Assembly (NCBI GenBank): GCA_004331795.1
Contig: SJSR01000006.1
Span: 1 to 33,798, forward strand
Length of the DNA stretch: 33,798 nt
Reading direction: 5' to 3'
From: Erythrobacteraceae bacterium CFH 75059
Lineage (GTDB): Bacteria > Pseudomonadota > Alphaproteobacteria > Sphingomonadales > Sphingomonadaceae
Shown here: positions 16,724 to 24,390 of the stretch, in pieces
Numbering within the stretch: position 1 is the first letter of the stretch
How the letters are laid out: every line of letters starts with the position of its first letter
Notes under the pieces: generated by a model
Database searches by the model: none
What the model was told of the DNA's origin: nothing
Seen by the model: only the letters and a program-made list of their open reading frames with translations
Made by a program: the position numbers and the translations under genes

Positions 16724-17635
16724 CTATGACGCGGCGGGCGCCGGCAGCAGCCGCTCCCCAGCAATCCGCTGCATCGCCTTCTGCAGCTTCTCAAAAGCGC
16801 GCACCTCGATCTGGCGGATGCGCTCGCGCGAGACGTCGTAGACCTGCGACAGTTCCTCCAGCGTTTGCGGGTCGTCGGTCAGGCGCCGTTCGGTCAGGAT
16901 GTGCTTCTCGCGTTCGTTGAGGCTTTCGAGCGCCTCCGTCAGCATCTCGTGCCGCAGGATTCGTTCCTGGTCGTCGGCGACAAGCTCGTCCTGCAGCGGC
17001 CGATCGTCGGTGAGCCAGTCCTGCCACTCGCCCGAGCCTTCTTCACCGTTGCGCATCGCGACGTTGAGCGACCCGTCGCCGCCCATCATCATGCGCCGGT
17101 TCATGTTGATGACCTCCTGCTCCGGCACGCCAAGATCTGTGGCGATCTTCGCCACGTCGTCGGGATGCAGGTCGCCATCCTCATACGCGTCGAGGTTCTT
17201 CTTCATCCGGCGCAGGTTGAAGAACAGCTTCTTCTGTGCGGCCGTCGTGCCCATCTTCACCAGCGACCAGGAGCGCAGGATGAACTCCTGGATCGACGCC
17301 TTGATCCACCACATGGCATAGGTGGCGAGGCGGAAGCCGCGATCGGGCTCAAACTTCTTCACGCCCTGCATCAGCCCGACATTGCCTTCCGAGATGAGGT
17401 CGCTGACCGGCAGGCCGTAGCCGCGGTACCCCATGGCGATCTTCGCCACCAGCCGCAGATGGCTGGTCACCAGCTGCGCGGCCGCCTCGGGATCGCCATG
17501 TTCGGCATAGCGCTTGGCCAGCATGTATTCCTGCTCCGCCGTGAGCACGGGGAACTTCTTGATTTCAGCCAGATAGCGGTTGAGGCTCTGCTCGCCGTTG
17601 AGAGCCGGAACCGAGGTGCGCTTGCTCGTGGACAC
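16724..17635 (-). CDS. rpoH: heat-shock sigma factor RpoH (sigma-32)
   Basis: This is a 303-residue sigma-70-family factor. Region 2 contains GNVGLMQGVKKFEPDRGFR and TYAMWWIKASIQEFILRSWS; the RpoH box (QKKLFFNLRR, about 134-143) separates it from other sigma factors. Region 4 contains QTLEELSQVYDVSRERIRQI, the -35-recognition helix-turn-helix. It directs heat-shock transcription of chaperone and protease genes. The start is a GTG at 17635 preceded by AAGGGA. The 122 bases upstream hold a short palindrome and a possible rluD terminator. In alphaproteobacteria a second RpoH paralogue is common; whether this is RpoH1 or RpoH2 cannot be decided here. Confidence 0.97.
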   Translation of the reverse strand: MSTSKRTSVPALNGEQSLNRYLAEIKKFPVLTAEQEYMLAKRYAEHGDPEAAAQLVTSHLRLVAKIAMGYRGYGLPVSDLISEGNVGLMQGVKKFEPDRGFRLATYAMWWIKASIQEFILRSWSLVKMGTTAAQKKLFFNLRRMKKNLDAYEDGDLHPDDVAKIATDLGVPEQEVINMNRRMMMGGDGSLNVAMRNGEEGSGEWQDWLTDDRPLQDELVADDQERILRHEMLTEALESLNEREKHILTERRLTDDPQTLEELSQVYDVSRERIRQIEVRAFEKLQKAMQRIAGERLLPAPAAS

Positions 17636-17712
17636 GTGTTCCCTTGCCTTCCCTGGGCGGCCATTGCGCCCTTGCTGAACCCGATGCGATGCCGATGTGC
17701 GGATAGAACGTC

Positions 17713-17722
17713 CTGCTAGCAG
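17713..17722. promoter_or_regulatory. 10-bp palindrome upstream of rpoH
   Basis: CTGCTAGCAG is a perfect palindrome about 80 bases upstream of the rpoH GTG. It could be part of an operator. No confident -10/-35 pair is visible nearby, so its role is open. Confidence 0.3.
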
Positions 17723-17723
17723 A

Positions 17724-17742
17724 AAATTGCCCCGGACGGGGT
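17724..17742 (-). terminator. possible rluD terminator
   Basis: On the minus strand, CCCCG and CGGGG form a short stem followed by CAATTTT, starting about 16 bases after the rluD stop. The stem is short and the loop tight, so it is a weak intrinsic terminator separating rluD from rpoH. Confidence 0.35.
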
Positions 17743-17757
17743 TGCATTATCGCGATT

Positions 17758-18702
17758 TCAACGTGCGTTTTCTTCGATGAGTTCCACCATATCCTGTGGC
17801 AGCGGCGCGCTGAACCTCAACTGTCTCCCGTTTTGCGGATGCGCGAAGCCGAGCTCGGCCGCATGCAGTGCCTGCCGGGCAAAGCCGAGGCGCGTCAGCA
17901 CCGGGCGCAGGGCAGGCACCGCGCGGCCGTAGACCGGATCGCCGACGAGCGGGTGCCCGATGGATGCGAGATGAACCCGCACCTGGTGCGTGCGCCCCGT
18001 CTCCAGCCGGCATTCGATTACGCTGCAATCCTTAAGAACCTGCAGCAGGCGGTAGTGGGTCACGGCATGCTTGCCGCGCGCGCTGTCCGCCGGCAGCACC
18101 GCCATGCGCTTGCGGTCGTGCGGGGAACGCCCGATCCGCGCCGTCACCGTGCCGGAGGAGGGTTGAGGGTGGCCGTTGCAGACCGCGACATAGCGGCGGT
18201 GGACCGCGTGGCGGGAAAACTGGTCGCCGAGGTTCTCGTGCGCGCGGTCGGTCTTGGCGACGACCAGCAGGCCGCTCGTATCCTTGTCGATGCGGTGGAC
18301 GATGCCCGGCCGTGCGGTTCCGTTGATCCCCGACAGTGTGCCCCGGCAATGGTGCAGAAGCGCGTTGACGAGCGTGCCGTCGGGATTGCCGGCTGCCGGG
18401 TGAACGACGAGGCCGGCGGGCTTGTTCACCACCAGCAGATCCTTGTCCTCGAACACGATGTCGAGGGGGATGTCCTGCGCCGGAGTCGCCAGTGGCTGCG
18501 GCGCCGCGAGCCGCACGGCATAGGCGGCGCCGGCGGCGGCGCGGGCCGACGGATCGCGCGCGGGGGCGCCGTCGAGCGACACGGCGCCGGATGCGAGAAG
18601 GCGCTTCACCCGCTCGCGTGACAGGCCGGTCGCGGCGGCGAGGGCGCGGTCGAGGCGGTCTGGCGCCGCGAGCGTGCCGGTGATGATGCGCTCCGCATCC
18701 AT
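17758..18702 (-). CDS. rluD: 23S rRNA pseudouridine synthase, RluD-type
   Basis: This is a 314-residue RluA-family enzyme. An N-terminal S4 RNA-binding domain (RERVKRLLASGAVSLDG) precedes the catalytic domain with VNKPAGLVVHPAAG. The active-site motif is GIVHRIDKDTSGLLVVAKT, where the Asp after HRI is the nucleophile, and GRTHQVRVHLASIGHPLVGD follows. RluD modifies helix 69 of 23S rRNA (positions 1911, 1915 and 1917 in E. coli). The exact target among RluA, C and D types is inferred from the S4 domain and length. The ATG at 18702 matches the family start but lacks a ribosome-binding site. It is only 16 bases from the divergent peptidase ATG. Longer N-terminal readings would run into that gene. 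Confidence 0.92.
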   Translation of the reverse strand: MDAERIITGTLAAPDRLDRALAAATGLSRERVKRLLASGAVSLDGAPARDPSARAAAGAAYAVRLAAPQPLATPAQDIPLDIVFEDKDLLVVNKPAGLVVHPAAGNPDGTLVNALLHHCRGTLSGINGTARPGIVHRIDKDTSGLLVVAKTDRAHENLGDQFSRHAVHRRYVAVCNGHPQPSSGTVTARIGRSPHDRKRMAVLPADSARGKHAVTHYRLLQVLKDCSVIECRLETGRTHQVRVHLASIGHPLVGDPVYGRAVPALRPVLTRLGFARQALHAAELGFAHPQNGRQLRFSAPLPQDMVELIEENAR

Positions 18703-18718
18703 GCTATGGCAATGATCC

Positions 18719-19129
18719 ATGGCGATCGTGATCGCAAGAAAGGTGTGCGCCGCCGTGACCGCCATGGCGGCACGACAGGCGCCGGAGGAGTGCTGCGGCC
18801 TGCTGCTCGGCCGCGCCGGCACGGTCACGCGCGCCATCCCCGCCGCCAATGTTCATCCGCATCCGCACGCGTTCTTCTTCATCGCTCCCGAGGTGCTCCT
18901 CGCCGTCCAGCGGAGCGCGCGGGCGAGGGGGCTGGAGGTGCTGGGCTGCTACCACTCGCATCCCCAAGGCCCGCCCGAGCCGTCGGCCGCGGACCGCGCC
19001 ATGGCGGCGGCAGACGGCGCCGTCTGGGCGATCGCCGGCCGGAGCGCGGAGGGCGGCTGGACCTTGCGGGCGTGGCGGGCGCGCGCCGGAGGATTCGACC
19101 CGCTTCCACTGCAAGGGTTTGACCGCTAA
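18719..19129 (+). CDS. M67 (JAMM/Mov34) metallopeptidase
   Basis: This is a 136-residue single-domain JAMM protein. The zinc site is complete: catalytic Glu24 (PEECCGLLLG), His79 and His81 (YHSHP), then Ser89 and Asp92 (PSAAD), fitting H-x-H-P-x6-S-x2-D. Archaeal and eukaryotic relatives cut isopeptide or ubiquitin-like bonds; bacterial ones act in sulfur-carrier processing or on unknown substrates. No ubiquitin-like, E1-like or sulfur-carrier gene lies nearby. The ATG at 18719 has no clear ribosome-binding site and may be read from a leaderless mRNA. chpT follows after 39 bases, and they are probably cotranscribed. Confidence 0.9.
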   Translation: MAIVIARKVCAAVTAMAARQAPEECCGLLLGRAGTVTRAIPAANVHPHPHAFFFIAPEVLLAVQRSARARGLEVLGCYHSHPQGPPEPSAADRAMAAADGAVWAIAGRSAEGGWTLRAWRARAGGFDPLPLQGFDR

Positions 19130-19168
19130 GGCGGAGCGTTGCCGTTTGCACCGGGGAGATTGCCGATC

Positions 19169-19828
19169 ATGAGGGACACCGACGCGATCGAGCTTGCCGC
19201 CATGCTGTGCTCGCGCCTGTGTCACGATCTGCTGTCCCCCATCGGCGCCTTGAACAACGGACTGGAGCTGCTGGCAGAGGAGCGCGATCCGGCCATGCGC
19301 GCACGCTGCATCGAGCTGCTGGAACAGAGCGCGCGCACGAGCGCCGACAAGCTGAAGTTCTTCCGCCTGGCGTTTGGGGCGGCCGGAGGCTTCAACGAAA
19401 GCGTGCCGGTGGAGGAGCCGCGCGCCCTGATCGAGGCGCTCGCGGGCAGCAACAGCCGCGTCACGCTGCACTGGGCGCTGACCAGCAGCGCGCTGCTCAA
19501 GGACGCGGTCAAGGTGATGCTCAACCTCGCGCAGATCGGGCTGGAGGCGCTCGTGCGGGGCGGCACGCTCGACATCGGCGCCGAGATCAGTGACGGGCAG
19601 AGCGAGATCGTGGTGCGGGCCACCGGCAGCCGGATCGCCTTCGACGAGGAGATCGGTCGCGCGCTCGAAGGCGCGCTCGACGACGCCGGGCTCAGCAGCC
19701 GCACCGCCGCAGCCCACATGCTTGCGCTCCTGGCCGAAGCAAAGGGCGGCAGCCTGCAGTACCAGCGCACCGACACCACGCTCCTCATGGGGGCGGTTCT
19801 TCCGTTCGGAGACGGGTGGATCGGCTGA
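19169..19828 (+). CDS. chpT: histidine phosphotransferase ChpT
   Basis: This is a 219-residue ChpT-type phosphotransferase. The phosphorylated His is His19 in SRLCHDLLSPIGALNNGLEL, inside a DHp-like helix. The C-terminal part resembles a degenerate histidine-kinase ATPase fold without the ATP-binding motifs, as in Caulobacter ChpT. ChpT passes phosphate from CckA to CtrA and CpdR, linking cell-cycle control to ClpXP proteolysis. The ATG at 19169 has GGGGAG about ten bases upstream. The stop overlaps the next ATG (TGATG), so the amidase is coupled. Confidence 0.92.
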   Translation: MRDTDAIELAAMLCSRLCHDLLSPIGALNNGLELLAEERDPAMRARCIELLEQSARTSADKLKFFRLAFGAAGGFNESVPVEEPRALIEALAGSNSRVTLHWALTSSALLKDAVKVMLNLAQIGLEALVRGGTLDIGAEISDGQSEIVVRATGSRIAFDEEIGRALEGALDDAGLSSRTAAAHMLALLAEAKGGSLQYQRTDTTLLMGAVLPFGDGWIG

Positions 19829-20547
19829 TGCAGCGCCCCGAGGCTGACGGAGAGCTGGTCCACCACGTCCGCCTCTCGCCCAACCATGACGCGCGCGTGC
19901 TGCCCGTCACGATGGTGGTGCTGCACTACACGGAGATGCCGGCGGACGCGGCGCTGGAGCGCCTGTGCGACCCGGCCAGCAAGGTGTCGGCGCACTACTT
20001 CATCAGCGAAGCGGGCGCCGTCACCCAGCTTGTCGCCGAGGACCGGCGGGCGTGGCATGCGGGGCAGTCCTACTGGCGCGGCCTTCGGGACGTGAACTCG
20101 GCCAGCATCGGCATCGAGCTCGACCATCCCGGCCATGCCGGCGGCTACCGGCCATTCGCCGACGCGCAGATTGGGGCGCTGCTCCCGCTGCTCGCCCGGA
20201 TCCGGCGCACCCACGACATTCCGCGCGCCAACGTCGTCGGCCATTCGGATGTCGCGCCTGCGCGCAAGATCGATCCCGGAGAGCTGTTCCCTTGGGACCG
20301 GCTCGCGGCGGTGCGGCAGTGCCTCGCCCGGCCGGACAAGCTCGAGCGCGGCGATCCGTACGACAACGATGCCACCTTCCTCCTCGCGCTGGAGCGGTTC
20401 GGCTACGACATCACGGAAGGACGCAAGGCGGTGGAGGCTTTCCAGCGGCGCTGGCGCCCGGAGCGGATCGACGGCGAGATCTGCGGCCAGACGCGCGCCA
20501 TCCTGTTCCAGCTCCTGCTCGACCGCGATCGGGGGCTGGCGCGCTAG
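19828..20547 (+). CDS. N-acetylmuramoyl-L-alanine amidase (Amidase_2)
   Basis: This 239-residue zinc amidase cleaves the muramic acid-L-alanine bond. The Amidase_2 domain has VVLHYTEM (first zinc His), AHYFISEAGAVTQLV, ASIGIELDH and the signature GHSDVAPARKIDPG, with the other His and Asp ligands. A C-terminal peptidoglycan-binding-like segment follows (KAVEAFQRRWRPERIDG). There is no signal peptide, so unlike lipoprotein AmiD it may act in the cytoplasm on recycled anhydro-muropeptides, as AmpD does. The ATG at 19828 shares one base with the chpT stop. It ends four bases from the convergent neighbour. Confidence 0.9.
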   Translation: MQRPEADGELVHHVRLSPNHDARVLPVTMVVLHYTEMPADAALERLCDPASKVSAHYFISEAGAVTQLVAEDRRAWHAGQSYWRGLRDVNSASIGIELDHPGHAGGYRPFADAQIGALLPLLARIRRTHDIPRANVVGHSDVAPARKIDPGELFPWDRLAAVRQCLARPDKLERGDPYDNDATFLLALERFGYDITEGRKAVEAFQRRWRPERIDGEICGQTRAILFQLLLDRDRGLAR

Positions 20548-20551
20548 CGTT

Positions 20552-21682
20552 CTACGGCGCGGGTTCCGCCCCCAACGCCTGTTCCGCCGCGCCGGCCCCG
20601 GCATCGGCCTGCAGGCCGTCGCTCCACGGCTGGCCATCGACGCGCCACGACAACCGGTAGGTGACGCGCAGCGCGTCGTGATCCGACAGCATCTCGCCGT
20701 CGACCGGCGCGTCGAACTCGGCCGCGATGGCGACGGGTTCGACGCGGATGCGGCGCGAGGAGGCGTAGCCCTGAAGGTCCTGCGTATCCATCCATGGCTC
20801 GTCGCTGTCCCACGACATCGTGATGCGGCACCGTTCAGGATGGTTGAAGCAGAACCGGTGGGCGAGTTCGCCCGGCAGCCGCTCGTCCTTGAGATCGAAG
20901 CGGAACGGCACGTTGCGGGTGTTGAAGTCGCCCGCATAGACGAGCGGCACTTCGCCCTGCCAGTGCCGGGCAAGGATGTCGCCCATCTCCCGCACCTGCT
21001 GCCGGTGGGCCAGATCGGCCCGCTCGCGGCTGACCCCGGTCGACCCGCGCGAATTGAGGTGGGTGTTGAGGATCAGCAGCGGCTCGGGGACACCGGGGAT
21101 CTCGACCCAGGTCAGCGCCACCCCCTTGTTCGAGAGGCAGTCCCACCCGGCGCAGCTGCGCGGACCGAACGGCTCGTTGACCTGCGCCGCGATGCCGAAG
21201 TCGGTGCCAAGGGCGAGGCCGGCTCCGGTCATGCGTGGCCATCCTTCCCCGCGCCGCCAGATGCGGCGGGAGAGCACCTCGGCGCTTTCCCGGTTCGGCT
21301 TGACCACCGAGGGGCGGGACGCCGCCGATGGTCCGCGCACGTGATTGGCGAAACCCGCCGCGAAGGTGAGGCGGCTCGCCGAGGGCACGAATGCCTCCTG
21401 GAGCAGAAGCAGGTCAGGCCGCCCGTCGCCGTTCCAGCTTGCCGTCATGGCGTCGGCGATGCGGGCCATCGCCGTGCCGGTGCCGCGGCGCACCGGAAAG
21501 GGAAGGCCGGCGACGTTGTAGTTCACCACCGTGATGGTGGTTGACGCGATTCCGTCATCGCTGACGGTCACCAGCGCCGCCTGCCGAGGCGGCTGGGGGA
21601 GGGGCGCCACCGCAGGGTGATGCGCGCATGCGCTCGCCAGAAGGGCCGCGGAGGTCAGGGCGGCGAGGCGAAGGCAGATCAT
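20552..21682 (-). CDS. exported endonuclease/exonuclease/phosphatase-fold lipoprotein
   Basis: This is a 376-residue protein with a signal peptide and probable lipobox (ALLASAC, Cys about residue 19). The remainder has the DNase I-like fold: ITVVNYNVAGLP (Asn site), LLLLQEAF (metal Glu), ILNTHLNSRG (His region), VYAGDFNTR and LSDHDALRVTY (catalytic Asp-His). Such enzymes hydrolyse phosphodiesters of DNA, sphingomyelin or phosphoinositides; substrate cannot be read. The ATG at 21682 is preceded by GGAAGG. It ends convergently with the Amidase_2 gene and is divergent from rnpB. Confidence 0.9.
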   Translation of the reverse strand: MICLRLAALTSAALLASACAHHPAVAPLPQPPRQAALVTVSDDGIASTTITVVNYNVAGLPFPVRRGTGTAMARIADAMTASWNGDGRPDLLLLQEAFVPSASRLTFAAGFANHVRGPSAASRPSVVKPNRESAEVLSRRIWRRGEGWPRMTGAGLALGTDFGIAAQVNEPFGPRSCAGWDCLSNKGVALTWVEIPGVPEPLLILNTHLNSRGSTGVSRERADLAHRQQVREMGDILARHWQGEVPLVYAGDFNTRNVPFRFDLKDERLPGELAHRFCFNHPERCRITMSWDSDEPWMDTQDLQGYASSRRIRVEPVAIAAEFDAPVDGEMLSDHDALRVTYRLSWRVDGQPWSDGLQADAGAGAAEQALGAEPAP

Positions 21683-21730
21683 CGCCTTCCACAACGGCGA
21701 GGCGCCGGGACGGTTTCGGCCGCACGGCCA

Positions 21731-21758
21731 TTGCGCCTTTTGCACCGTCGCCTATGTT
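21731..21758 (+). promoter_or_regulatory. rnpB promoter
   Basis: TTGCGC (21731-21736), a 16-base spacer and TATGTT (21753-21758) give a predicted start near 21765. This is the first base of the P1 stem of RNase P RNA. Confidence 0.6.
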
Positions 21759-21764
21759 CCGGGT

Positions 21765-22198
21765 GGTGCCGGGGTCCAGGCAGCCGCGGACGGGGTTCCC
21801 GTTCGAGGAAAGTCCGGGCTCCACGAAACGAGGGTGGCGGGTAACGCCCGCCCGCCGCCGCCCCGCGCGGCGGTGAGGGACAGTGCCACAGAGAGCAGAC
21901 CGCCGATGGCTTCGGAGACACGTCCGGCGCACAGGCAAGGGTGAAAGGGTGCGGCAAGAGCGCACCGGGACGCTGGCAACAGGGTCCGCACGGCAAACCC
22001 CACCCGGAGCAAGGCCGAATAGGAACGGCGCGTCCGCATCCGTCCACCTGGACGAAGGCGGGCAGGGGAGTTTCGCCCCGAGGCCGTTCGGGTTGGCCGC
22101 TAGAGCGCGAGGAGCGATCCCGCGCCCAGAGGAATGGCTGCCCGTGCCGCTTTGCTAAGCGGCATGACAGAACCCGGCTTACGCGGACCCCGGCACCA
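21765..22198 (+). ncRNA. rnpB: RNase P RNA (type A)
   Basis: The conserved core GAGGAAAGTCCGGGCTCC and the 3' block ACAGAACCCGGCTTA are present, together with GGTAACGCCC, CAGAGAGCAGACCGCC and GGCAAGGGTGAAAGGGTGCG. The ends pair perfectly as P1: GGTGCCGGGGTCC (21765-21777) with GGACCCCGGCACC (22185-22197). This sets the limits and gives about 434 bases. The RNA cleaves the 5' leader from pre-tRNA with the RnpA protein. Confidence 0.97.
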
Positions 22199-22202
22199 TC
22201 CG

Positions 22203-22230
22203 CCAGTGCTGTCGGCGAAGATCGCACTGG
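22203..22230 (+). terminator. hairpin after rnpB
   Basis: CCAGTGC (22203-22209) and GCACTGG (22224-22230) form a perfect 7-bp stem with a 14-base loop just after rnpB. No T-tract follows. It may protect or end the RNase P RNA, or lie in the leader of the next gene. Confidence 0.35.
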
Positions 22231-22290
22231 ACATTCGCGAGAAGGCACAGAAAACAGCGCGCAGAACATCATCTCCGAGGATCCTGCTCC

Positions 22291-24342
22291 ATGCCTGACC
22301 GCATCGCCCTGCTGTTCGCCGCCGCGCCCCTGGCCCTCGTCGCCGCCGTTCCGGCCGCGGCGGAAGAGGGCATGTGGACGTTCGACAATTTCCCTGCCGA
22401 TCAGGTCCGGCAGGCTTACGGCTGGGCACCTGATCAGGCGTGGCTCGACCGCACGCAGGCGGCCGCGGTGCGCCTGACGGGCGGGTGCTCGGCGAGCTTC
22501 GTGTCGCCCAACGGCCTCATCCTCACCAACCAGCACTGCATCAGCACCTGCCTCGCCGACAACTCCAATGCGCAGATGGACTATCTTGCCCGCGGCCATG
22601 TGGCCAACCGGCTGGAGGACGAGCTGCGCTGTCCCGGTCAGCAGGCGGAGGTGGTGACCGCGATCCGCGACGTGACACAGGACGTTCGCACCGCGATCGC
22701 CGACCTGACGGGCGAAGCGCTGACACGGGCGCGCAACGCCCGCATCGCGCAGCTGGAGACGGAAAACTGCCCCGACCGGGAACGGACCCGGTGCCAGGTC
22801 GTGACGCTGTTCGGCGGCGGGCAGTACCGGCTCTACACCTACCGCAAGTATGCGGATGTGCGGCTGGCGTGGGCGCCCGAGGCGCGCGCCTCCACCTTCG
22901 GCGGCGACCCCGACAACTTCAACTTCCCGCGTTACGCGCTCGATGCGAGCTTCCTGCGCGCCTACGAGAACGGCCGGCCCGTTTCCACCCCGCGCCACCT
23001 GCGCTGGGATCCGCGTGCGCCGCGCGAGGGCGAGATCACCTTCGTCGTCGGCAATCCCGGCTCGACCAGCCGCGGATGGACGCAGAGCCAGATCGCTTTC
23101 GAGCGGGAGGTGGCGCTGCCCACGACCATTGCGGTCAATTCCGAACTGCGCGGGCGGCTGATCCGCGCGATGAGTGAAAGTCCGGAACGCGAGCGGGAAG
23201 GGACGGACCGCCTCAACAGCATCGAGAACAGCCTCAAGGTGGCGCTCGGGCGGCAGCGCGCGCTCAACGATCAGGCGTTCTCGGCGACCCTCGCCGCGCG
23301 CGAGGCGGACCTGCGCCAGCGGGTCGCCGGCAATGCGGCGATCGGCGACCCCTGGGCGCAGGTCGACGGTGCGGTGCGGGCCTATCGGGACCTGTACATG
23401 GCGGCGCGGTTCATCACGCCTTCGAGCGCCCTGTACAGCCATGCGCAGACGCTTGTGCTCGCCGCGCGCGAACGGGCCAAGCCGAATGCCGAACGCCTGC
23501 CCGGCTTCACCGACAGCGCCCTGCCGCTGACGGAGCGGCGCGTGCTGGAGCAGCGGCCGATCCACCCGTGGCTGGACGAGCTGACCCTCGGCTGGAGCCT
23601 GTCCAAGGCGCGCGAGTATCTGGGCGCCGACGATCCGGACACGCGGCTCCTGCTTGGCACCGAGAGCCCTGAGACGCTGGCGCAGCGGCTGGTGTCGGGC
23701 ACGCGCCTTGCCGATCCTGCCTACCGCCGGCAGCTGTGGGAGGGCGGCCTCGCGGCGATCGAGGCGTCCGACGATCCCATGATCCGTTACGCCCTTGCGC
23801 TCGCCCCGCGGCAGGACGAACTCCGTCGCCAGGTGGACGAGGTGTTCTCGGGGCCGCTCACGGCGGCAGGCGCGCGTCTCGCCGACGCCCGCTTCGCCGC
23901 CTTCGGCGACAGCATCTACCCGGATGCCACCTTCACCCTGCGGATCAGCTACGGCCAGGTGCGCGGCTGGCAGGAGCGTGGCCGGGCCGTGCCCTACCGG
24001 ACCCTGATGGGCGGCACGTTCGATCGCGCGACCGGCAGCCCGCCGTTCGACCTCGCCCCCGCCTTCGCGGCGAACCGGAACCGGATCAATCCGCAGGCGA
24101 CGTTCAACTTCGTGACCACCAACGACATCATCGGCGGCAATTCCGGCAGCCCGGTGATCGACCGCGCCGGCGCCGTGATCGGCACGGCCTTCGACGGCAA
24201 CATCCATTCCCTGGGCGGCAATTACGGGTACGACGGCAGCCTGAACCGGACCGTCGCGGTCAGCACGCAGGCCATCCAGGAGGCGCTGGAGAGGATCTAT
24301 CCCGCTCCGGCCCTCGTGCGCGAGCTTGCCGCGCGGCGCTGA
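22291..24342 (+). CDS. S46 family dipeptidyl-peptidase (DPP7/DPP11)
   Basis: This is a 683-residue exported serine peptidase of family S46, which removes dipeptides from peptide N-termini. The signal peptide ends near residue 24 (PAAAEEG). The catalytic residues are His82 (LTNQHC), an Asp in FGGDPDNFNFPR (206 or 208) and Ser in IGGNSGSPV (about 616). The C-terminal FDGNIHSLGG has Gly at the position that selects hydrophobic P1 residues in DPP7; DPP11 has Arg there. That reading is from memory of the family and is tentative. The ATG at 22291 has GAGGA ten bases upstream. It probably lives in the periplasm. Confidence 0.93.
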   Translation: MPDRIALLFAAAPLALVAAVPAAAEEGMWTFDNFPADQVRQAYGWAPDQAWLDRTQAAAVRLTGGCSASFVSPNGLILTNQHCISTCLADNSNAQMDYLARGHVANRLEDELRCPGQQAEVVTAIRDVTQDVRTAIADLTGEALTRARNARIAQLETENCPDRERTRCQVVTLFGGGQYRLYTYRKYADVRLAWAPEARASTFGGDPDNFNFPRYALDASFLRAYENGRPVSTPRHLRWDPRAPREGEITFVVGNPGSTSRGWTQSQIAFEREVALPTTIAVNSELRGRLIRAMSESPEREREGTDRLNSIENSLKVALGRQRALNDQAFSATLAAREADLRQRVAGNAAIGDPWAQVDGAVRAYRDLYMAARFITPSSALYSHAQTLVLAARERAKPNAERLPGFTDSALPLTERRVLEQRPIHPWLDELTLGWSLSKAREYLGADDPDTRLLLGTESPETLAQRLVSGTRLADPAYRRQLWEGGLAAIEASDDPMIRYALALAPRQDELRRQVDEVFSGPLTAAGARLADARFAAFGDSIYPDATFTLRISYGQVRGWQERGRAVPYRTLMGGTFDRATGSPPFDLAPAFAANRNRINPQATFNFVTTNDIIGGNSGSPVIDRAGAVIGTAFDGNIHSLGGNYGYDGSLNRTVAVSTQAIQEALERIYPAPALVRELAARR

Positions 24343-24352
24343 CGGCGCGCCG

Positions 24353-24380
24353 GGGAGCGGATCACGACGTGCCCGCTCCC
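24353..24380. terminator. bidirectional terminator between S46 gene and ugd
   Basis: GGGAGCGG (24353-24360), a 12-base loop and CCGCTCCC (24373-24380) form a perfect 8-bp stem in the 48 bases between two convergent genes. There is no T-tract in either direction. Confidence 0.45.
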
Positions 24381-24390
24381 GCCGCCGGCC

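Noticed and set aside
21679-24207. 842-codon open frame antisense to rnpB and the S46 peptidase gene
   Set aside because: It covers RNase P RNA and a confident coding region on the other strand; no domain or ribosome-binding site.
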